A stretch of 64,000 nt of DNA from Kluyvera sp046569695 (GCF_046569695.1 NZ_JBKHUI010000010.1:129370-193369), one strand, 5' to 3'. Counted from the first letter of the stretch, positions 24,531 through 32,965 are shown. Notes: generated by a model not told the origin, from the sequence alone. Program-made: numbers and translations.

Positions 24531-25928
24531 ATGAAACTTTTGCCTTTGCTGGCAGCATTACCCCTGCTCTGCGCCTCGGTTGTTTCCGCGAATTCCTTGA
24601 TGTCCGTCGGCTACTTTAACGGTGGCGGTGACGTGACGGCTGGGCCAGGTGGCGACATCGATAAGCTCGACGTTCGTCAGATTACCCACCTGAACTACTC
24701 GTTTGGCCTTATCTACAACGATGAGAAAGACGAAACCAACGACGCGTTAAAAGACCCAACCAAACTGCACCAAATCTGGCTCTCGCCGAAAGTGCAGGCT
24801 GATTTAGAAAAAATCCCTACGTTGCGCAAACAGAACCCCGATCTGAAAGTGCTGCTGTCCGTCGGCGGCTGGGGTGCTCGTGGCTTCTCTGGTGCGGCGG
24901 CCACGCCAGAATCTCGGGCGGTATTTGTCCGCTCGGTGCAGGATGTGGTGGCAAAATATGGTTTAGATGGTATCGACCTTGACTGGGAGTACCCGGTCAA
25001 CGGCGCGTGGGGGCTGGTCGCCAGCCAACCGGCGGACCGGGATAACTTCACGACGCTGCTTAAAGAGTTGCGCGACGCGTTTGGTCATAAAAAGCTGGTG
25101 ACCATTGCCGTAGGCGCCAATGCGGAAAGCCCGAAAAGCTGGGTAGACGTGAAAGCCATTGCACCGCTGCTCGATTACATCAACCTGATGACCTACGACA
25201 TGGCGTACGGCACCCAGTACTTCAACTCTAACCTCTATGATTCGACCCAGTGGCCAACGGTGGCCGCGGCGGATAAGTACAGCGCCGACTTCGTGGTGAA
25301 TAACTATCTGGCTGCCGGGCTGAAGCCAAGCCAGATGAACCTCGGCATCGGTTTCTATGGCCGGGTGCCAAAACGTACCGTTGAGCCGGGCATCGACTGG
25401 AGCAAACCGGATGCACAGAAAAACCCGGTGACCGAGCCTTACTTTGGGCCGCACGAGGTGGATTTGTTTAAATCACTGGGCGTAGACCTCAGCAAAGATA
25501 CCTACGTGAAGTACAACGATATTGTCAGCAAATTGCTGAACGACCCGCAGAAACGCTTTACCGAGCACTGGGATGACCAGGCGAAGGTGCCGTGGCTGTC
25601 GGTGCAGTCAACTGAGGGCAAACCGCTGTTTGCCCTCTCCTATGAGAACCCGCGTTCGGTGAGCATCAAGGCCGAGTACATTAAGAGCAAAGGGCTGGCT
25701 GGCGCGATGTTCTGGGAGTACGGCGCGGATGACAACAACCAGTTGGCGAAGCAGCTAGCCGAGTCGCTGGGGATCAAACACAAAACAAGTAGCCCGGACG
25801 AGGCGTTCCGCCGGCTCCGGGGTGGCTCAGTGCCAGATGAAACATCGAGCCATCCCGGCGGCGCTTCGCTTGGCCGGGCTACCGGTTTCAGGTATCACAC
25901 CGGCGTTAAAATCCCGCTTTGTTCATGA
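24531..25928 (+). CDS. Secreted GH18 chitinase with REP-derived C-terminal tail
   Basis: Family 18 glycoside hydrolase expected to cleave chitin or related beta-1,4-GlcNAc polymers. The N-terminal signal peptide (MKLLPLLAALPLLCASVVSA, about 20 residues) directs export. The catalytic DxxDxDxE motif is intact in YGLDGIDLDWEYP near residue 145; LLSVGGWGARGFSG near 103, YINLMTYDMAYGT near 215 and GAMFWEYGADD near 393 complete the barrel. AAAGAGG precedes the ATG. The natural end appears to be about residue 418 (LAESLGIKH); the last 45 or so residues are encoded by a REP palindrome (25789-25882) and run into the convergent neighbour by 34 bases. No carbohydrate-binding module is seen. Confidence 0.93.
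   Translation: MKLLPLLAALPLLCASVVSANSLMSVGYFNGGGDVTAGPGGDIDKLDVRQITHLNYSFGLIYNDEKDETNDALKDPTKLHQIWLSPKVQADLEKIPTLRKQNPDLKVLLSVGGWGARGFSGAAATPESRAVFVRSVQDVVAKYGLDGIDLDWEYPVNGAWGLVASQPADRDNFTTLLKELRDAFGHKKLVTIAVGANAESPKSWVDVKAIAPLLDYINLMTYDMAYGTQYFNSNLYDSTQWPTVAAADKYSADFVVNNYLAAGLKPSQMNLGIGFYGRVPKRTVEPGIDWSKPDAQKNPVTEPYFGPHEVDLFKSLGVDLSKDTYVKYNDIVSKLLNDPQKRFTEHWDDQAKVPWLSVQSTEGKPLFALSYENPRSVSIKAEYIKSKGLAGAMFWEYGADDNNQLAKQLAESLGIKHKTSSPDEAFRRLRGGSVPDETSSHPGGASLGRATGFRYHTGVKIPLCS
25789..25882. repeat. REP element read through by the chitinase frame
   Basis: GTAGCCCGG (25789-25797) and CCGGGCTAC (25874-25882) bracket a palindromic unit of the same type as that after gdhA (GGCGCTTCGCTTGGCCGGGC here, GCGTCGCTTCGCTCGGCCGG there). 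It lies inside the annotated chitinase ORF, which is unusual because REPs are normally outside genes. Confidence 0.85.
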
Positions 25929-27292
25929 ATACGGTAACCGGCTCCCGGATGCGGGGCCTGCAACCTGGCGCTGCCGCCGAACAGCTTCTCGCGCAATGTG
26001 CCCTGGCTATACTCCTGCTTGTATACTCCGCGTTTTTGCAGCTCAGGAATTAAGAGATCCACAACGTCGGTGAACGTTTCATGGGTCACCGCGTAGGCCA
26101 GATTAAAACCGTCCACGTCCGTCTCTTCCACCCAAGATTGCAGTTCGTCCGCCACCGTCTGGGCGCTACCCACCATCAGCGGGCCAAAGCCGCCAATGCC
26201 CACCCAATCTGCCATCGCTTTCACTGACCACTGGCGTTCCGGGTCGGCGGTTGAGAAGGTATCGACTACCGATTGAATCGCATTGGTTTTCGCATAGGTA
26301 AAGACCTCATCCGGCTGATACTGGCCAAAATCAATCCCCGTCCAGCCGGAAATCAGCGCCAGTGCGCCTTCGTAGCTAGTCCAGTTTTTATACTCCTGCC
26401 ACTTCGCCTGCGCCGCTTTGTCGGTTTCGCCAACGATAACCGTCTGCATATTGAAGATCAGGATGCTGTGCGGGTCGCGCCCGGCCTCTTCAGCACGATG
26501 GCGAATATCCGCCACCGTCCGCTTCAGCGCACTTTTCGACGGCGAGGCAACAAAAACGCACTCGGCGTGGCTGGCGGCAAACTGCTTGCCGCGACTGGAA
26601 GCCCCCGCCTGATAGAGCACCGGCGTACGCTGCGGCGAAGGTTCGCACAGGTGGTAGCCCGGTACGTCGAAAAATTTCCCGTGGTGGTTAATCGCATGAA
26701 TCTTTTTCGGGTCGCTGAAGATGCGTCGTTCGCGGTCTCGCAAAATCGCCCCCTCTTCCCAGCTGCCTTCCAGCAGCTTGTAGATAACCTCCAGATACTC
26801 ATCGGCATAGTCGTAACGGGCATCATGTGCCGTCTGCGCCTGCTGGCCGATATTGCGCGCCCCGCTCTCCAGATAAGAGGTGACGATATTCCAGCCTACG
26901 CGCCCTTTGGTCAGATGATCCAGCGTCGATAGACGACGGGCAAACGGATACGGGTGCTCAAACGACAGCGATGCCGTCAGGCCAAAGCCCAGATGTTCGG
27001 TGACCAGCGCCATCGGTGTCACCAGCGCCAGCGGGTCGTTCACCGGTACCTGCGCAGCCTGGCGAATGGCCGCATCACCGTTGCCGTTGTAGACGTCGTA
27101 GACCCCCAGAACGTCGGCAATAAACAGGCCGTCGAACTTGCCGCGCTCCAGCAGACGCGCCAGATCGACCCAATAATCCAGATCCTTATACTGCCAGGAG
27201 CGGTCGCGCGGATGGGCCCACAGCCCCGGAGATTGGTGGCCGACGCAGTTCATATCAAAAGCGTTCAGACGAATTTCACGTTGTGATGGCAT
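25895..27292 (-). CDS. LLM-class flavin-dependent monooxygenase (NtaA/SnaA/DszA type)
   Basis: A 465-residue bacterial-luciferase-like monooxygenase of the NtaA/SnaA/SoxA/DszA group, which uses FMNH2 and O2 to oxidise small organic N- or S-compounds. The order of conserved stretches is typical: LNAFDMNCVGHQSPGLWAHP at the N-terminus, DGLFIADVLGVYDVY near 54, HPYPFARRLSTLDHLTKGRV near 110, WNIVTSYLESGARNIG near 135, and PVLYQAGASSRGKQFAASHA near 225. The last gene of a three-gene minus-strand unit, 55 bases after the FAD-binding gene. Substrate unknown; the sulfonate-type regulator suggests an organosulfur compound. Its 3' end overlaps the extended chitinase frame. Confidence 0.9.
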   Translation of the reverse strand: MPSQREIRLNAFDMNCVGHQSPGLWAHPRDRSWQYKDLDYWVDLARLLERGKFDGLFIADVLGVYDVYNGNGDAAIRQAAQVPVNDPLALVTPMALVTEHLGFGLTASLSFEHPYPFARRLSTLDHLTKGRVGWNIVTSYLESGARNIGQQAQTAHDARYDYADEYLEVIYKLLEGSWEEGAILRDRERRIFSDPKKIHAINHHGKFFDVPGYHLCEPSPQRTPVLYQAGASSRGKQFAASHAECVFVASPSKSALKRTVADIRHRAEEAGRDPHSILIFNMQTVIVGETDKAAQAKWQEYKNWTSYEGALALISGWTGIDFGQYQPDEVFTYAKTNAIQSVVDTFSTADPERQWSVKAMADWVGIGGFGPLMVGSAQTVADELQSWVEETDVDGFNLAYAVTHETFTDVVDLLIPELQKRGVYKQEYSQGTLREKLFGGSARLQAPHPGAGYRIHEQSGILTPV

Positions 27293-27347
27293 AGCATTTT
27301 CCCCTTACGCCCGGTCATGCCCCGGCGCAAAAATAGTGTTGGTAAAG

Positions 27348-28733
27348 TTACGATAACGCGAGCTGGCGACAGTCGAGCCGCTCCAGCACCGACTGCGCGA
27401 CCCGCTGGGCGTGATCCGCTACCTGCGGTAACCCCATCAGTTCGCCAAAGCGCCCGCGCGCCGCTGGACCGGCGACCCAGATGGGTAATGTGCTGCCCGC
27501 GGGCTGTGACTGCGCATCCACCTCAATGCCCATACCCAGCGCGTCGGCGCGGATAATCCCGGCCTGTTCAAGTGCCCGGAAAAAGGGCTGACGGCTAATC
27601 AACTGGCTATGCGCAGGCCCGGTGGTCAACACCAGATAGTCCACCGTTTCGCACTGAGGCTGGCCGCCGCGCGACTGCAACTGCAGACGTAGCGCGTCGC
27701 CTTGCATCACAACAGCGGTTAGCCGTGCAGCCTGTACGCGCAGCAGCCCCGCACGTTGGCGTTCGGCAATCACCTGCGATACCTGCGGCGCAATGCGGTA
27801 GCGATGCACGTCCCAGAAGCGCCGCAGATGACGTAAAAACTGCCGCTTCTCCGCCTCGCTCATCTGCTGCCAGATGCGCTGCCCCTGGCTACGTACCGCG
27901 TCCAGCACCACCTGCCAGGGCAGCCCTTGCTCTGCCGCGCGGCGAATATCCCGGCGGATGTGCGCCAGGCGCTGGCGCAGCGTGCCTGCCAGATATTCCG
28001 CCGTCCACTTGGGCAAATTGATGGGCGCATTGGGCCGCGAGAGCAGCCCGTGACGCGAAAAGGCCATCATCTCGCCCTTATGTCCAAGCCGTTCCAGCGA
28101 GGCCACTACGTCCCCCATGCTGAGCGCCGTACCCATAATGGCGACGCGTGCGCTGGCGGGGATCGCCGTCAGCGCGCCGCTCTGCCATGGGTTGGCGATC
28201 AGTCGAGGGTGAGTCGCCAGTTCGCGGACGGCTCCCGGTAGCTGCGGCGGCGGATGGCTAATCGCCAGCACCAGGCTATCGGGACGAAGCCGCTCGCCTT
28301 TTTCCGTCACAACCAGACCGTCCTGCCAGCCAACGGCGCGGTCCTGCAGATGTGCCACGCGGCCGCGACGCGCACGGGTTTCAGCCGCCAGCATGGCCTG
28401 AAGATAACGGCCAAACGCACCGCGTTGTGGGTAGACGCTGCCGTCTGCAAGCTGCGCCTGCGGATCTTGTGGAAAGTCGCCGTGACGGCGATACCAGCGG
28501 TCAAAGGCGCCGTCGTCATCCCCGGCGAGCTGCATTCGCGCGGCGGGGACGTTAATGCGATGTGCGGGGTCGGTAGCAGAATAGGCCACGCCCATTCCCA
28601 GACCGTCCCGCGGTTCGATGATGCTGATCCGCAGCGGCCGTGCCGCTTCACGCAGCAGGTGAATGGCGACTGCCGTACCGCTAAACCCGCCCCCGACGAT
28701 CACTACGTGGGGTTCACTCATCCGTTGCTGCAT
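27348..28733 (-). CDS. FAD/NAD(P)-binding protein (NAD_binding_9 type)
   Basis: A 461-residue protein with an N-terminal dinucleotide-binding motif VVIVGGGFSGTAVAIHLL near residue 9, followed by GMGVAYSATDPAHRINVPAA near 46 and RVAIMGTALSMGDVVASLER near 190. This layout matches the FAD-NAD(P)-binding family (YdhS-like). The role is unknown; it might supply reduced flavin or act as a second oxidoreductase in the cluster (inference). It starts 12 bases after the SsuD-like gene, with AGGGG before the ATG at 28733; an ATG four codons later is an alternative. Confidence 0.85.
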   Translation of the reverse strand: MQQRMSEPHVVIVGGGFSGTAVAIHLLREAARPLRISIIEPRDGLGMGVAYSATDPAHRINVPAARMQLAGDDDGAFDRWYRRHGDFPQDPQAQLADGSVYPQRGAFGRYLQAMLAAETRARRGRVAHLQDRAVGWQDGLVVTEKGERLRPDSLVLAISHPPPQLPGAVRELATHPRLIANPWQSGALTAIPASARVAIMGTALSMGDVVASLERLGHKGEMMAFSRHGLLSRPNAPINLPKWTAEYLAGTLRQRLAHIRRDIRRAAEQGLPWQVVLDAVRSQGQRIWQQMSEAEKRQFLRHLRRFWDVHRYRIAPQVSQVIAERQRAGLLRVQAARLTAVVMQGDALRLQLQSRGGQPQCETVDYLVLTTGPAHSQLISRQPFFRALEQAGIIRADALGMGIEVDAQSQPAGSTLPIWVAGPAARGRFGELMGLPQVADHAQRVAQSVLERLDCRQLALS

Positions 28734-28745
28734 AGCATCACCCCT

Positions 28746-29918
28746 TCAGCTTGCGCTGACCTGTTTGACCGGACGTTTCGCCCCACCGATGGTTTCACCA
28801 AACGGCCCGGTATTGAGCTGCCCCTTCGCTGAGCGCGGCTGGGTGCTGGTTGGGAGCAGCGGCATCACCAGTTCGGCAAAGCGGTGCGCTTCCTCCAGAT
28901 GCGGATAGCCTGAGAAAATAAAGTTAGTGATGCCCAACGCCTGATACTCGCGAATACGTTCCGCCACCTGCTGTGGGTTGCCCACCAGTGCGGTTCCGGC
29001 ACCGCCGCGCACCAGCCCGACGCCCGCCCAGAGGTTCGGCGCAATACGCAGGTTGTCGCGGTTGCCGTTATGCAACGCGCTCATTCGCGCCTGGCCGGTG
29101 GAGTCCATACGGGAGAAAATCTGCTGCGCCTGCGCGATAGTCTCATCATCCAGGTGCGCAATCAGTTTGTCGGCGGCGGCCCACGCTTCCTCTTCCGTTT
29201 CCCGTACAATCACGTGCAGGCGGATGCCGTACTCCAGCGTGCGTCCTTTCTCTTCGGCGCGTGCTTTCACCACCGCCAGCTTTTCCGCCACCTGCGCGGG
29301 TGGCTCGCCCCAGGTGAGATAGGCGTCGATATGGTCGGCCGCCACGTCGATAGCCTGTGGCGATGAGCCGCCAAAGTAGAGCGGCGGCCCGTTGCGCTGC
29401 ACCGTCGGGAACAGCACTTCCGCCCCCTCTACCTGAATATGTTCACCGTGATAGTCCACTTTTTCCCCGGCCAGCAGGCGACGGTAGACTTCCAGAAATT
29501 CGTGGGTCACTTCATAGCGCTCGCTGTGGCTCAAGAAGATGCCATCTCCTTTGTTTTCCACCGGGTCACCGCCGGTCACGACGTTTATCAGCAAACGCCC
29601 TTCGGAAAGGCGGTCGAGGGTGGCCGCCATCCTCGCTGCCAACGTCGGCGGCTGCAATCCTGGGCGAACAGCGACCAGATAGCGTAAATTTCGGGTGATG
29701 GGCGCCAGCGCCGCCGCCACCAGCCAGGAGTCTTCGCAGCTTTTACCTGTCGGGATCAGCACGCCGTAGTAGCCGAGGCTGTCGGCGGCCAGCGCCACCT
29801 GCTGCAGATAGGGAAGATCCACCGGGCGCCCCCCTTCGGTGGTGCCCAGATAGCGCCCATCGCCGTGGGTCGGCAGGAACCAGAAGATATTGATGCTCTC
29901 AGCGGCTTGTACGGTCAT
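28746..29918 (-). CDS. FMNH2-dependent alkanesulfonate monooxygenase-like protein (SsuD family)
   Basis: A 390-residue luciferase-like monooxygenase closest to SsuD/MsuD, which desulfonate alkanesulfonates to aldehyde and sulfite. SsuD signature stretches are NIFWFLPTHGDGRYLGT at the start, LIPTGKSCEDSWLVAAAL near 55 (with the conserved SsuD cysteine), RLLINVVTGGDPVENKGDG near 107, GGSSPQAIDVAADHIDAYLT near 175 and GIRLHVIVRETEEEA near 225. No SsuE-type reductase or ssuABC transporter lies next to it. First gene of the minus-strand unit, with a sigma-54 promoter about 70-85 bases upstream. Confidence 0.9.
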   Translation of the reverse strand: MTVQAAESINIFWFLPTHGDGRYLGTTEGGRPVDLPYLQQVALAADSLGYYGVLIPTGKSCEDSWLVAAALAPITRNLRYLVAVRPGLQPPTLAARMAATLDRLSEGRLLINVVTGGDPVENKGDGIFLSHSERYEVTHEFLEVYRRLLAGEKVDYHGEHIQVEGAEVLFPTVQRNGPPLYFGGSSPQAIDVAADHIDAYLTWGEPPAQVAEKLAVVKARAEEKGRTLEYGIRLHVIVRETEEEAWAAADKLIAHLDDETIAQAQQIFSRMDSTGQARMSALHNGNRDNLRIAPNLWAGVGLVRGGAGTALVGNPQQVAERIREYQALGITNFIFSGYPHLEEAHRFAELVMPLLPTSTQPRSAKGQLNTGPFGETIGGAKRPVKQVSAS

Positions 29919-29988
29919 TATCCATTTCCTTTATAACTATATTTGGTATTTATAGAAGCGGTTATTTAAGTCAGTTATAAAGAGATTA

Positions 29989-30003
29989 GCGAAATGCATG
30001 CCA
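29989..30003 (-). promoter_or_regulatory. Sigma-54 promoter of the monooxygenase operon
   Basis: On the minus strand 30003-29989 reads TGGCATGCATTTCGC. GG and GC have exact -24/-12 spacing; two other positions differ from TGGCAC-N5-TTGC. A start near 29977 leaves a leader of about 58 bases to the SsuD-like ATG. The match fits the divergent sigma-54 activator gene next door. Confidence 0.75.
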
Positions 30004-30067
30004 GTTTTATAAAGGGGAAATAGTGTTTAAATTCATAATGTTATAAAAACCACTTTCACGACAAGGC

Positions 30068-30107
30068 TGTTGCAAATGCAACACCGCGTCGGCAAAAATT
30101 GCTGCAA
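30068..30107. promoter_or_regulatory. Paired TTGC...GCAA palindromes, likely activator binding sites
   Basis: TGTTGCAAATGCAACA (30068-30083, arms of 7 around AA) and TTGCTGCAA (30099-30107) share TTGC/GCAA arms. They lie about 65-105 bases upstream of the -24 element, the expected place for enhancer sites of a sigma-54 activator, and between it and the activator gene. Their assignment to this regulator is inference. Confidence 0.5.
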
Positions 30108-30191
30108 TGGCGACAGCACCCATCTTTCCCCCTCTGGCAAATTCAGCGCGCAAAAGATACCGTCCAGACAGGAATTAGCTGGAGACTCACC

Positions 30192-32120
30192 ATGCTCAAC
30201 GCAGAACTCACGTCATCAGGCCCGGAGCTGGTCGACCCAGCCTCTCAAGCCTTTCAGAAGGTGCTCAATCGGCTTGCCCCAACCGACGCCACGGTGCTTA
30301 TCATCGGCGAAACCGGCACCGGTAAAGAGGTGGCGGCGCGCTATCTGCATCGTCATAGCCCGCGCGCCAACGCGCCGTTTCTGGCGGTGAACTGCGGGGC
30401 GTTAACCGAGTCACTGGCGGAATCAGAGCTGTTTGGTCATGAGAAAGGCGCGTTCAGCGGCGCAACGCACCGCCATCAGGGCTGGTTTGAAGCGGCAGAG
30501 GGCGGCACTCTGCTGCTCGATGAAATTGGCGAACTGAGTCCGGCGCTACAGGTCAAGCTGCTGCGCGTGCTTCAGGAACGGGAAATTACCCGCGTCGGCT
30601 CGCATAAGCCCGTTCGTATCAACGTCCGAGTGATTGCCGCAACGCACGTCGACCTTCAGCGCGCCATTCAGGAGCGTCGCTTCCGCGAGGATCTCTTTTA
30701 TCGCCTGAACATCGCCGCCGTTAACCTGCCGCCGCTGCGCCAGCGAAAGCAGGATATCCCGGTTCTGGCCGCTCACTTTATCCAGCTCTATGCCCGTCGA
30801 CTCGGGCACACCGAGCAGAAAATTGCCCCGGAAACGCTGGCAATGATGCTGGCCTATCCCTGGCCGGGTAATATCCGCGAGCTGGAAAACACCCTGCATA
30901 ATGCGGTATTGCTGAACCCCGATTTATGGCTACTGCCAGAACATCTGCGGCTTACGTCAGCCGCGTCATCCACCCAGCCTGCGCAGGAAGAGAGCGATGA
31001 GCTGACGGCCTTTATGCGCCGTCAGCTTCAGACGCACAGCGGCGCGCTGTACGATCGTCTGCTGCGGGCAATGATCCACACCGCCATGAGTCAAAGTGAT
31101 AACAACCAAAGCCAGGCAGCCTCGCTGCTCGGCATGAGCCGTCACACGCTGCGTACACAGCTGGCACATCTGGGGGTGATTAAGCAGCGGCGTAAACCCG
31201 GAGAGCGACTGCCGCCAGCACCGCGCGAACGCGAGCTGCGCATTGGCTACCAGCGCTTTGGCAACCTTGGCGTGCTGAAGGCGCGTCAGCTGCTTGAACA
31301 GTCGTTCGCTGATTTGGGGGTGAATGTGCTGTGGAGCGAATATCCTGCGGGCCCGCAATTACTCCAGGCGCTGGGTAATGATGAGATAGATTTTGGCACC
31401 ACTGGCGAAGCGCCGCCGATTTTCGCCCAGGCGAAGGACAACACGCTGCTGTATGTCGCCTGGGAGCCTCCTGCCCCACGCAGCGTCGCGATGGTGGTGC
31501 CGCATGACAGCGATATCCGCTCGCCGGAGCATCTCAAAGGCAAACGCATTGCGCTGAACAAAGGTTCCAATGTGCACTGGCTGCTGGTACAGATTCTGGA
31601 AGAGGCTGGGCTGGGACTGGACGATGTGAAGGTGGTCTACGCGCCGCCAAAGTATCCGTTAACCGCCAGCGACTACCTGGCGGCAGACGCGTGGATGATG
31701 TGGGACCCGGTGCTTAGCGCGGCGGAACGCAGCGGCACGCTACGGGTGCTGGCGACCGGCGAAGGACGAGTCAATAACCATCAGTTTTATATCACCCGTC
31801 GTCAATACGCGCAGGATAACGAAGAGATCATCACCGGGATCGTGGCAGCGCTGGTGAAAACCGGCAAGTTTATAGACCGCCATCGTCATGAAGCGGCACA
31901 GTTGTTGGCAAGTGAGCTGGGGCTGGATAGCGGATCGCTGGCCTGCGCGCTGGCGCGTCGCAGCCATCAAACCCGTGAGATGGATATGCAGGCAATACGC
32001 GCACAGCAGACTATCGCTGACCGCTTCTACGCACTGGGCCTGCTAAACAGGCCCGTGGCGGTCAGAGAGGCGCTCTGGTACGCCAAAGCGCAGCTGATTG
32101 AACCGTGGGCGGCGGCTTAG
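30192..32120 (+). CDS. Sigma-54 activator fused to an SsuA-like sulfonate-binding domain
   Basis: ATG at 30192, preceded by GGAGA, gives 642 residues. Residues about 12-250 are a sigma-54 AAA+ domain with Walker A GETGTGKE (39-46), the sigma-54 contact loop as GAFSGA (86-91, usually GAFTGA), Walker B GTLLLDEIGE (105-114) and the arginine-finger region RFREDLFYRLN (163-173). A Fis-type HTH lies at about 304-328 (NQSQAASLLGMSRHTLRTQL). From residue 347 the protein becomes an SsuA/NMT1-type binding domain (LRIGYQRFGNLGVLKARQLL, EYPAGPQLLQALGNDEIDFG, LKGKRIALNKGSNVHWLL, AADAWMMWDPVLSAAE) of about 296 residues, with no signal peptide. There is no receiver, GAF or PAS domain. The inferred role is a one-component cytoplasmic sensor of a sulfonate-like ligand that activates the divergent monooxygenase operon. 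Confidence 0.92.
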   Translation: MLNAELTSSGPELVDPASQAFQKVLNRLAPTDATVLIIGETGTGKEVAARYLHRHSPRANAPFLAVNCGALTESLAESELFGHEKGAFSGATHRHQGWFEAAEGGTLLLDEIGELSPALQVKLLRVLQEREITRVGSHKPVRINVRVIAATHVDLQRAIQERRFREDLFYRLNIAAVNLPPLRQRKQDIPVLAAHFIQLYARRLGHTEQKIAPETLAMMLAYPWPGNIRELENTLHNAVLLNPDLWLLPEHLRLTSAASSTQPAQEESDELTAFMRRQLQTHSGALYDRLLRAMIHTAMSQSDNNQSQAASLLGMSRHTLRTQLAHLGVIKQRRKPGERLPPAPRERELRIGYQRFGNLGVLKARQLLEQSFADLGVNVLWSEYPAGPQLLQALGNDEIDFGTTGEAPPIFAQAKDNTLLYVAWEPPAPRSVAMVVPHDSDIRSPEHLKGKRIALNKGSNVHWLLVQILEEAGLGLDDVKVVYAPPKYPLTASDYLAADAWMMWDPVLSAAERSGTLRVLATGEGRVNNHQFYITRRQYAQDNEEIITGIVAALVKTGKFIDRHRHEAAQLLASELGLDSGSLACALARRSHQTREMDMQAIRAQQTIADRFYALGLLNRPVAVREALWYAKAQLIEPWAAA

Positions 32121-32395
32121 TGCTGTTTGAAGGTAGCGATGGGCTTCGGTGCAATGCCGAAGTCCTCTTTCAACTGCTGCTTACTCTTCATCACCATCTG
32201 GCCCTGGGTATCGATGGTCATGTGCTGAGCATCGTCATTGTTGCGCGACTGCCAGAGCATCACCAGCTGTAAACAGTTCTCTTTCTGTTCCGCGGTTAAC
32301 GCCACGCCGTCAGGCCATTTTCCCAGTTCCACTGCGGTAGCAAGACGCTGGTAAATTTCCGGCGTCATCGTCTCGATCATCTGCTCAATACTCAT
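32117..32395 (-). CDS. yeaC: DUF1315 protein YeaC
   Basis: A 92-residue cytoplasmic protein matching E. coli YeaC: MTPEIYQRLATAVELGKWPD near residue 9 and DTQGQMVMKSKQQLKEDFGI near 61. Function unknown. It precedes msrB in transcription order reversed from position (msrB lies upstream on the same strand), as in E. coli. Its 3' end overlaps that of the convergent regulator gene by four bases, marking the right border of the accessory block. Confidence 0.92.
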   Translation of the reverse strand: MSIEQMIETMTPEIYQRLATAVELGKWPDGVALTAEQKENCLQLVMLWQSRNNDDAQHMTIDTQGQMVMKSKQQLKEDFGIAPKPIATFKQH

Positions 32396-32437
32396 GCCCA
32401 GCTCCTTGTCTCAGGAATAATTTGCTGAATCGTTTCT

Positions 32438-32851
32438 TCAACCCTTAGTGGCATCACCGTTTTCATCATCCGTGAAGCTCAGCGACGCCGAGTTGACGCA
32501 AAAACGTTCGCCAGTCGGCTGCGGACCGTCAGGGAAAACGTGCCCAAGGTGCGCGTCGCAATTTCCACAACGGATTTCAGTACGTTGCATGCCGTGGGAG
32601 TAATCATTGAGATAACGGATGGCCGTATCGCTCACCGGCTCATAAAAACTCGGCCAGCCGCATCCAGAATCAAACTTGCTTTGGGAATGAAATAACGGCG
32701 CGTCACACACCAGGCAGTGGTAAATCCCATCGCGCTTATTGTGCAGTAAACGCCCGGTAAACGGCGGTTCTGTGCCATGTTTCTGGGTGACATAGAACTG
32801 CATTTCACTGAGGGTATTTTTCAGTTCTTCTGGGGTGGGTTTCTTCACCAT
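32438..32851 (-). CDS. msrB: Peptide-methionine (R)-S-oxide reductase
   Basis: MsrB reduces methionine-R-sulfoxide in proteins using thioredoxin. ATG at 32851 gives 137 residues as in E. coli; a GTG three codons upstream is the only longer option. Zinc ligands are in CLVCDAPLF and RCGNCDAHLGH, the substrate motif DSGCGWPSFYEP is near residue 63, and the catalytic cysteine is in RFCVNSASL near 118. It is divergent from gapA. Confidence 0.96.
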   Translation of the reverse strand: MVKKPTPEELKNTLSEMQFYVTQKHGTEPPFTGRLLHNKRDGIYHCLVCDAPLFHSQSKFDSGCGWPSFYEPVSDTAIRYLNDYSHGMQRTEIRCGNCDAHLGHVFPDGPQPTGERFCVNSASLSFTDDENGDATKG

Positions 32852-32965
32852 TTTGCTCACATCTCACTATGAAAAATACATTCGCCAGACGATTCTAACA
32901 AAACATTAACAATGAAGCCTGAACTTTTGTTCTAAACTTAATCGGCGTGAAAAGGCAGCCGGGTA

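Noticed and set aside
23640..32120. Reading the accessory block as a prophage or integrative element
   Set aside because: No integrase, attachment repeat, tRNA or transposase is present at either edge; it looks like ordinary gene replacement.
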